Origin: Hevea brasiliensis
Lineage: Eukaryota; Streptophyta; Magnoliopsida; Malpighiales; Euphorbiaceae
DNA length: 64,000 nucleotides
Assembly (NCBI RefSeq): GCF_030052815.1
Contig: NC_079496.1
Coordinates: 71,661,652-71,725,651 of the forward strand
Reading direction: 5' to 3'
The notes under the pieces are model-generated. The model was given only the letters and a program-made list of their open reading frames with translations, did no database searches and was not told the DNA's origin. Position numbers and translations under genes: made by a program. Within the stretch, counting starts at the first letter, position 1. The number at the start of each line of letters is the position of its first letter. Shown piece by piece: positions 57,420 to 64,000 of the stretch.

Positions 57420-60121
57420 TGATTAAGTATTGGTGAACCTTAGTTTTGGTAGCCATGAAAATGCATGGTTAGTGACTTATTCTATATTTAATGGATGGGA
57501 ATTAAGGTTGATTAACTCAAATGGAAGTTGTAGTAAGTTAATGTTCAAGTATGTGCATGTTAGTGTTTGAATTAAGGGTTTGAAATGGGACCTTGATGCT
57601 TTGGAAAACTGCCATGTTTGGCAGCCCATAATATCATGAATTTGTGTGCATGAATATGAAGTTTATTAATAAAATATGATAGTGTTAAATTGTGTGCAGC
57701 ATGTGTAATTGATATTGAGGTATGAGTATATGGAAGTGTATGTGTAATATTGATATTGAGATATGTTAAATTTTGGTGAAAGTGAATGTTGAACTTGAAT
57801 GGTGTATTGTGTGCATTGAGCACTTGAGTGTTCTGCCAAAAATGTTTGCTGGAATTATGTACAATATATATAGAAGTGCCATTAATTGAATATTGAAGTA
57901 TTGGAAGGAGGAGGATTGTCAAAATTTGAAGTGTGATGTTCAAATGCAGGTTGTGTATGTTGGCAGCACCTAAATTTGGTCATAAATGCAAAACTGTGAA
58001 CCCAATTGGTATGAGGCCAACGGGGGGTGAAACTAGATACCAAATAGGCCAACTTTTATGTAGAAATGTTGCCAAAATTCTGCCTAGAAATTGACCTTAA
58101 AAATGACCAAATCCGGAATGGCAACCTTGCAAACCCTGATTTTTGACCATATGAATAGTAGTCATTAGGATGACCATACTTCACTCAAAATAGGTACAAT
58201 TGACCTGAAATTTTTATCATGGATAGCTTAGACATAGAGCTACAATTCTTATGAAGACACCAAAGACCAGAAATGGCTTGCATAATTTTGGGTACCAAAA
58301 CTGCCAGAACTAAATGTGACCTAAAATTGACCAAATTTTGCACTAAAGGTGCAATCTGTCCAGCTTTAGTAAGTTGACCATATCTTGGTCTATAGAACTC
58401 AGAATGACCTGTAATTTTGCCCTGACTGCAATAAGACATAAAGCTATAATTTTTCTTCTTTGACCAGAAGCTAAAAACCAAGAGAAATAGGACTTTAAGC
58501 TAGACCAATTTAGCACACAAAAATTGAGAACTTGACATTTACATACAATGATGCTTGAAATAATTTGGCAATGAATGCCAACTTGTAAAAATGGTAAATT
58601 GCACTATATTGGTAGCATATTGAAATGCAAAATTTGACATATCGGTAACATTAAAATTTATTCACCTAGTGTGTATTAATGGTCAATATTATAGGTTGAC
58701 TAATGAAATGAATTGAAGGAATAGTACCAAGAAAAATTTAGATGTTGGATTTTATTGTTAGAAACAATTTAACTGAGTACTGAAACGCTTTAAATTGTGT
58801 GTTTCAGTTGAAAAGGATATTGAAAAGCATAAGGAACATTGAGTCAAGGCCTAGGGACGACCCAAATCAGGTCTGTGCACAATATTTTTTTTATATTCAC
58901 TGCTTTTACCAAAATATTTATTTGGAGAAATGAGTTATGAATAATTTTTCATTGTTTTGGCTTTGGGAATTTTATTTGGAAATTATTGTGTTGCCTACTT
59001 TGCAAATGGAAATTTTGAGATAAATTGTATTTAGTGGTATCGGAGCAAAGTAGGGACGGTGATACATAACGCCTATGATTCCTGGGAACTCTCACGCATG
59101 AACTCAGGAGCTTGCAGGGACGGCGATACGTAACGCCTGCAAGTGCTCTGATCGGTACACTATATTCCTCCTTCATTTATGTGGTGAGTATGGCTATATT
59201 CCTCCCTCTTTGATTTGCGAGTTTGAGGTGAGTATGGATGAGTTCTCATTAGCTAGCTAGCCAACTCCCTTATTGAATTTGGTTAGTGGGGTGAGTATGC
59301 CTTGTCGTGGTGTACAACATGGCATGTTCGAAAAATTTGTGTCATGACCTAAGTTGTGTTATTGATTGGCAACACTGTGTTATTCAATTGTTTGATCAAA
59401 TTTGTGTTATATGAGCTTTGAAAAATTGTGAATTGTAAATTGTCAATAAAAGTTTTATAGACCGCATTTTAAATTATTATTATGCACCACTGAGTAAATT
59501 TTACTCAGCGATAGCTTTTTCATTGCTGTCGCAGGTAGACAGACAGACAGACAGAGTAGCAGAGTAGGCTGCTTGTGCTACATTTTGGGATTCTGCCGGG
59601 CATATTGAGTATACCATATTTTTGAAATTTTATTGTAATGTATGTGCACTGTATGTATATATTGTACTTGGTCTTGAGCAATTGTAAAATAAAGTTGTAA
59701 ATTATTTTGGCCTATCAAAATATTATATTACAATTCTCTTATTTTAGCTTTTGAAATACTCATTTATTTTGCCCTTTATCTTTGAAATTGCTGAAAATGA
59801 TATTGAACTGAGTTTGAATTGTGTTGAGGACATTGAATTGTGTTGAGCCATATTGGAGTTTGGAATTGAACAAATTTATTGGAAGTGCTTTTTATAGGTT
59901 TTTGAAGAACTGTTTTGCTCCAAATACAGATGGCACTCTGCCGAAATTTATACAAAATTATTGATACTTCAAATTTATTATTTGGTTTCACTTCAGTTAA
60001 AAATCTTTTAACACCTATCAAAAGTGCTCACCACTGTAAAAAGAAATAAGAAAAGTTTTAAAATCCCTTGTAGTATATTTAATGGCTTACCGGTAGGCGA
60101 AGTACGGTAATTCATTAGATG
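57420..60121 (+). mobile_element. Element A 3' LTR, second piece
   Basis: Continues A's 3' LTR from the point left at 19339 and matches 13250-15960 of the 5' LTR. Double hairpin near 59487-59535, U5 block near 59878-59945. It stops at 60121, about 50-65 bases before the expected LTR end, where element F begins; AGATG (60117-60121) is the candidate target-site copy. Antisense frames 57572-59176 repeat those of the 5' LTR. Confidence 0.92.
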
Positions 60122-63100
60122 TGTAACACCCTCCCGGTAACCACTCCGTACATTCTACTGTTCCGGTGACCGGTGTCGGTCCGGACAGCTAGAACGTTCG
60201 GAAAAATAATTAAACTTAAGTGAGGGACCAAAATTTACTCAAATATTAATAAGAAACACTTAGTAAAAATTTTAGAAATAAAATACAACCAAGTCAAATG
60301 AGCCGGTGCCCTAGCGATGGGTAACCGGAGGGAAGTTGCAGTTCTCGCAACGAAGAGCCCTAGACCCAGGGGAAAAATTATAAAATAATTTTTGGGACTC
60401 CAGAGAAGGGTAATTGAGGTTCCCATGGCATTAGAATGCCAAGAAAATACCTAGAAAATTTTTTCAATCGGTACAGACAATTTTGACCCGTTAAGCCAAA
60501 CGGAGGGCATTTTGGTCATTTCGCCTTCCGATGTGATTTTTGGCCGACTTGTCCAGTTGAGTAAATAATTAATATAACATAAAATATGAATAAACATTAC
60601 TAGAAATCAAATTGAAAATGAGTAGTGGAGAAAAGGAAAGAAAATGAGGAAAAAAGCTTAATTATGGCATCATGGTGATGTCATTAAGGTTATTTGGACC
60701 AATCACAATTTAACCACCCTTTGACTAACTAAATAAAAGACTAAATGAATACTAAATTTACCAAAATTTGCAGCAGCCCCTCTTCATTCCCTACCCAAAT
60801 AAACACAACTAGAAACCTCCATTGAAGTTCAAATAAGCAAGCTCAAATTCCTACCTTGTTTCACCCTAAAATCATAACCTAGCTTCACTAAAGTTTGTTC
60901 TAGTACCTTGCATGGTCTCTTGGCAGCCTAGAAGAAGGAAGAAATTGGAGTTTAGGGCTTTGGAAATTCTGCCCAAACAAGGTTAGTGCATATATGAAGT
61001 TTAAAACTCATTAGTTCCATGATCTATGCTTGTAATGAATGAAAAATTGTGAAATAATGAAACAAATCCATGTGTATCTCTACCAAAGAATTTAGGCAGC
61101 CCTATGGGAGATTGAGGTTGATTGTTTGATAAGCTTAGAATGGTTGGAAATCATGGTTAAAGTATTAATATGCATGGAGACTTAAGTAAGTATGTTAATC
61201 AAAGTGTATGAGTAATGAGTTTGGACATTAGGGTTGTGTAGGTGAAATTGTGACTTAGCTTAGGAAATGGTTAGGGAACTTTTTAATGGTCAATTAGTGA
61301 CCATTTTAGGTAGGTTGACCCTAATTAGAACTGAAAAATGAGATGGTAAAGTGAAAGTATAAACTGCCCTATGGACAGCAGCATAGGGACTGAAATTTCA
61401 GTCCCTTTGTACTACCATAACTTGGGCTGTGCTTGTCCAATTGATGTTTGGCCAATTGGACATGAAACTAGGCTTATAATGGCACATTTTTGCTGAAGAA
61501 ACCATGCCCAAAAGACCAAAGCAAAAGGGTCAAAACTCAGCCACAATCCGGAACCCTGAAACTGCCTCTGCAGAATTTGACCAAATGAACAGTAACTGTT
61601 CATTTGGCCATAAGTCACTGTAGATTTGGTCAATTGGTCTGAAACTTTTATAGCAACAAGTTAAGACATAGACAAACAACTTTCATGAAGGAACCTACCC
61701 CAAATTATGGCCAGAACCCATTCAACCAAGTGACTCAAGTCACTGTTCATGCACTGTAGATATGGTAAAATTCTGCAGACTGCATATCCGGACAGCCTGG
61801 GTCTTTGAGCCATATCTGGAGCTACAAAACTCCAAATGGAGTGATTCAAAAAAGGAAATTCAACTAGACAAAATAAGGAACAACTTTCATGTTTTACATT
61901 TCCTAAAATTCCAACAGTAACAGTGTCCAATGGAACAGTGAAGTTGACTCACCAGAACTGAAAAATCTGTTTGTGTTGAGTTACACTTTGGAATGACAAA
62001 AACACTTAATGCCAACAAGTTTTAAACACCAAATGTGGTATGTTGGGAGTGCCAAAGTTGATGTACACATTTTTATCTAAAAGTCAACATTTTTGTTGAC
62101 CAATGATGAATAGTAACACCAAAAAAGTTGAAATTCACAAATTGACGAATTTAAGAGTTTCAAATGCCCTAGTATACCTAACAAGATTGGTTTGGATAGT
62201 TTGGCATGCCAATAGGGGTTCAGTTAGCAGTACTGCACATGGCAAAAATGCCATTCTGTGATTTCATGGCTTTTAGCCATTCTGACTTTGCATTGAGACT
62301 TGGCCTTGTGCCTGATATTATTTACAGCTTGTTAGCTGTTCTGTTGCACACCGGGAGATGCATATGTGACCGATGGTGTGACGGGCCGAGGTACTAGGTA
62401 CCCACGTTACCCGCTATCCAGTCGATGCCTAGTGTAGGTTACTTGGGGCAACCAAATGAAAAATAGTGAACAAAGTTAATGAATTAATGAATATACCAAG
62501 ATCAAACAAAGAAAGCATACACATTGTATACACATTTATTTTCTTGCTATTTTCTTCTATTATATTATTGCACCACTAAGCATTATTGCTTAGCGCGTTG
62601 CTTTTGCCACGCGTAGGTACTAGAGATTCCGACCGTGAGCCCGTAGACCACGGTGGGTGAGTCCATCCGACGCTCGCTGTCCGTGTCACCTCACTACCTG
62701 CAGTGCATCGGTAGGGCACTAGGTGTCATTTTGTCATTTTGATATTTTGTAGCAGATTTATATTTTCTCATATGTATTTGAACTCATGTAATATATTTTG
62801 ATGTTTATATAAATAATGAAAGTTATGACTATGAATGCAAGATTTGAGCATGTATTTATTGCTTGTATATGAGAAATGGATGTTGAGAAATGAAAAGGTT
62901 GTTGAAACCTGAAACTGAAAAATTGTTCAAATCTTGATATTGAGTTTTGTGATGATATTGAAGTTGAGAATGAATGAATTTGTTTATTGGAAGTGTTTTT
63001 AACAGGTTCCGAAGAACGGTTTTCTCCATTTTTAGCCGGTACTCCGCCGGATTTTCCTTAAAATTTTCGAAACCTTAAATGAATAATACTTTTGATAAAT

Positions 63101-63234
63101 GGCTTAAACAAATTGTATTTCATAAATTATATGCAAAAGTATGATATAAATTAATTGAGGAATATTAGAGTGTGCCGGTACACCGTGTGGCATTACTTAC
63201 TCGGGTATACGGCACACGGGTAAGGGGTGTCACA
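60122..63234 (+). mobile_element. Element F 5' LTR
   Basis: 3113 bp from TGTAACACCCTCCCGGTAAC to GGTGTCACA. Donor-like ACAAG|GTTAGTGC at 60982, double hairpin 62577-62614, U5 block 62990-63070. Parts of it (61370-61960, 62560-63180) are nearly identical to D, while 60600-61330 is clearly more diverged, so similarity is uneven along the LTR. Confidence 0.93.
60978..60989 (+). promoter_or_regulatory. Splice-donor-like site in element F LTR
   Basis: ACAAG|GTTAGTGC, GT at 60982-60983, conserved although the flanking LTR sequence differs from D. Confidence 0.5.
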
Positions 63235-63239
63235 TTTAG

Positions 63240-63251
63240 TGGTATCAGAGC
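63240..63251 (+). promoter_or_regulatory. Primer-binding site of element F (tRNA-iMet)
   Basis: TGGTATCAGAGC, complete, five bases after the LTR. Confidence 0.92.
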
Positions 63252-63336
63252 ACGGTTTAGGCGTTTCTGGTCCTAGATTGAGTCCATACCATGCATTGCA
63301 TTTGTAAGAGTCGAGGTGACACTAACGCAGATCTGT

Positions 63337-63358
63337 CTATCTTTCTTATTTTGAATAG
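63337..63358 (+). promoter_or_regulatory. Splice-acceptor-like site before gag of F
   Basis: The run TATCTTTCTTATTTTGAATAG ends at 63358, three bases before the gag ATG at 63362, almost the same as in D. Confidence 0.5.
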
Positions 63359-63361
63359 GAT

Positions 63362-64000
63362 ATGGACCCTACATCACAGAGAGCCGTTGAGGAGGAAGTG
63401 GAGAGTCATGCTCCACTGCAGCGGTGAGGCTGGGGCATGAGAGAATCTGCTCCACCAGCTCAAGCAGAGCCTGCTCAGCCTCCACAGGCCATGTTCCAAC
63501 AAATGGCCGACTTCTTCAGACAAATGGCCGGGGTAATGCCAGCACCACCACCACCACCAGCTCCACAGCAGAAATCACACCTGGAAAGGTTAAGGAAGTT
63601 TGGAGCTGTGGACTTCTATGGCAAGAGAGAAGATGACTGCATTGCGGTAGAATTGGTTGAACAGAACGCAGAGTCTTAAAACAACTCCACCGCACCCAGC
63701 AGCGTAACTTAGAAGTCGCTATATCCTTGTTACAAGACGATGCCTACGGATGGTGGGACACTGTGTCCAGTGAAGTGCAGCCCGAAGCTGTAACTTGGGA
63801 CTTCTTCCTCTCTGAGTTCAAGAAGAAATACGTGGGTACTGTATACCTGGAAGAGAGAAGAAGGGAATTCATTAACCTGAGGCAGAGACATGCTGGGTCG
63901 AGTATGAGAAGGAGTTTGTTCGGTTAAGCCGCTATGGAAGGGAAATAGTCCCTAACGGTGAAAGGTGCAAGAGATTTGAAGAGGGATGAATGACAATATC
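63362..64000 (+). pseudogene. gag: Element F gag, 5' part
   Basis: Starts MDPTSQRAVEEEVESHAP. A TGA at 63425-63427 breaks the frame, which then continues (MRESAPPAQAEPAQPPQAMF, a proline run, FGAVDFYGKREDDC) to a TAA at about 63677. After frame changes, 63727-63927 gives LQDDAYGWWDTV, TWDFFLSEFKKKYV and YLEERRREFINLRQ of the gag domain. A further frame change near 63890 precedes the RLSRYGREIV segment near 63925. It is cut by the window end. Confidence 0.9.

Larger units (their letters stand above)
12308..60121 (+). mobile_element. Element A: gag-only Ty3/gypsy element, 3' LTR split by B and F
   Basis: Order on the plus strand: 5' LTR 12308-16012, primer-binding site 16021-16032, broken gag 16202-17488, protease scrap 17506-17580, non-coding internal part, polypurine tract 18388-18398, and 3' LTR as 18402-19339 plus 57420-60121. 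The 3' LTR is split by the 38 kb insertion of element B and then cut near its end by element F. Its own sequence is about 9.7 kb. No reverse transcriptase or integrase is present, so it is non-autonomous, in the style of terminal-repeat elements carrying only GAG. It belongs to the same family as C, which could have supplied Pol proteins. Confidence 0.88.
60122..64000 (+). mobile_element. Element F: gypsy element, B/D family, runs off the window
   Basis: 5' LTR, complete primer-binding site and the beginning of gag are visible. It is inserted into element A's 3' LTR. It is closest to D in LTR and gag sequence. The rest, including the closing target-site copy and the end of A, lies to the right of the window. 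Confidence 0.92.

Noticed and set aside
57405..57430. Apparent fusion of two different LTRs
   Set aside because: Explained by element B ending at 57414 with its GGAAA target-site copy, after which the interrupted LTR of A resumes.

Overview
The window is A/T-rich plant nuclear DNA made entirely of LTR retrotransposons. I see no host gene, tRNA or rRNA gene, and no CRISPR array. Plant Ty1/copia and Ty3/gypsy chromovirus proteins (chromodomain at the integrase C-terminus, Tekay/Del-like) plus primer-binding sites complementary to initiator tRNA-Met (TGGTATCAGAGC) indicate a eudicot with a large, heterochromatin-rich genome. A Euphorbiaceae-type genome is possible, but that is only an impression.

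Layout. Left part (1-12307): the end of a gypsy LTR (1-986) and a solo gypsy LTR (1299-4445, TSD AGTTA) both sit in the 5' LTR of a decayed copia element (987-7859). Then come four LTR starts, each cut by the next: 7860, 8321, 9195 and 10417. The last is an antisense copia LTR, cut in turn by gypsy element A at 12308. None of these closes inside the window.

Middle part (12308-60121): element A (+, gag only, 3.7 kb LTRs) has its 3' LTR split by element B (-, 19340-57414, TSD GGAAA). B is split twice. Element D (+, 19893-34706, TSD CCAGC) lies in B's 3' LTR, and element C (-, 41988-54206, TSD CTAAT) lies in B's leader just before gag. D's 5' LTR holds a further solo LTR, E (-, 22353-26121, TSD TGTAC). 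Right end: element F (+, from 60122) interrupts the last part of A's 3' LTR and runs off the window inside gag.

Two gypsy families are present. One (A, C, E and the 9195 LTR) has about 3.7 kb LTRs and a gag starting MEEGDRSV. The other (B, D, F) has about 3.1 kb LTRs and a gag starting MDP-SQRAV. All copies that can be judged are broken by stop codons and frameshifts; C is the best preserved.

Most interesting observations: (1) every sufficiently complete LTR carries a splice-donor-like site about 0.8-1 kb from its start, and every gag start is preceded by a polypyrimidine-AG acceptor-like site, so these elements may splice out almost the whole LTR leader to make a gag-pol mRNA; (2) B and D share a homologous 75-77 bp GT-AG intervening sequence inside the integrase gene that C lacks; (3) a tandem double hairpin with compensating stem changes sits about 660 bp before the LTR end in both families; (4) differences between paired LTRs are concentrated as short indels in small GC-rich CG/CNG tracts while the flanking hundreds of bases are nearly identical, which may reflect consensus errors at methylated sites or a real mutational hot spot.
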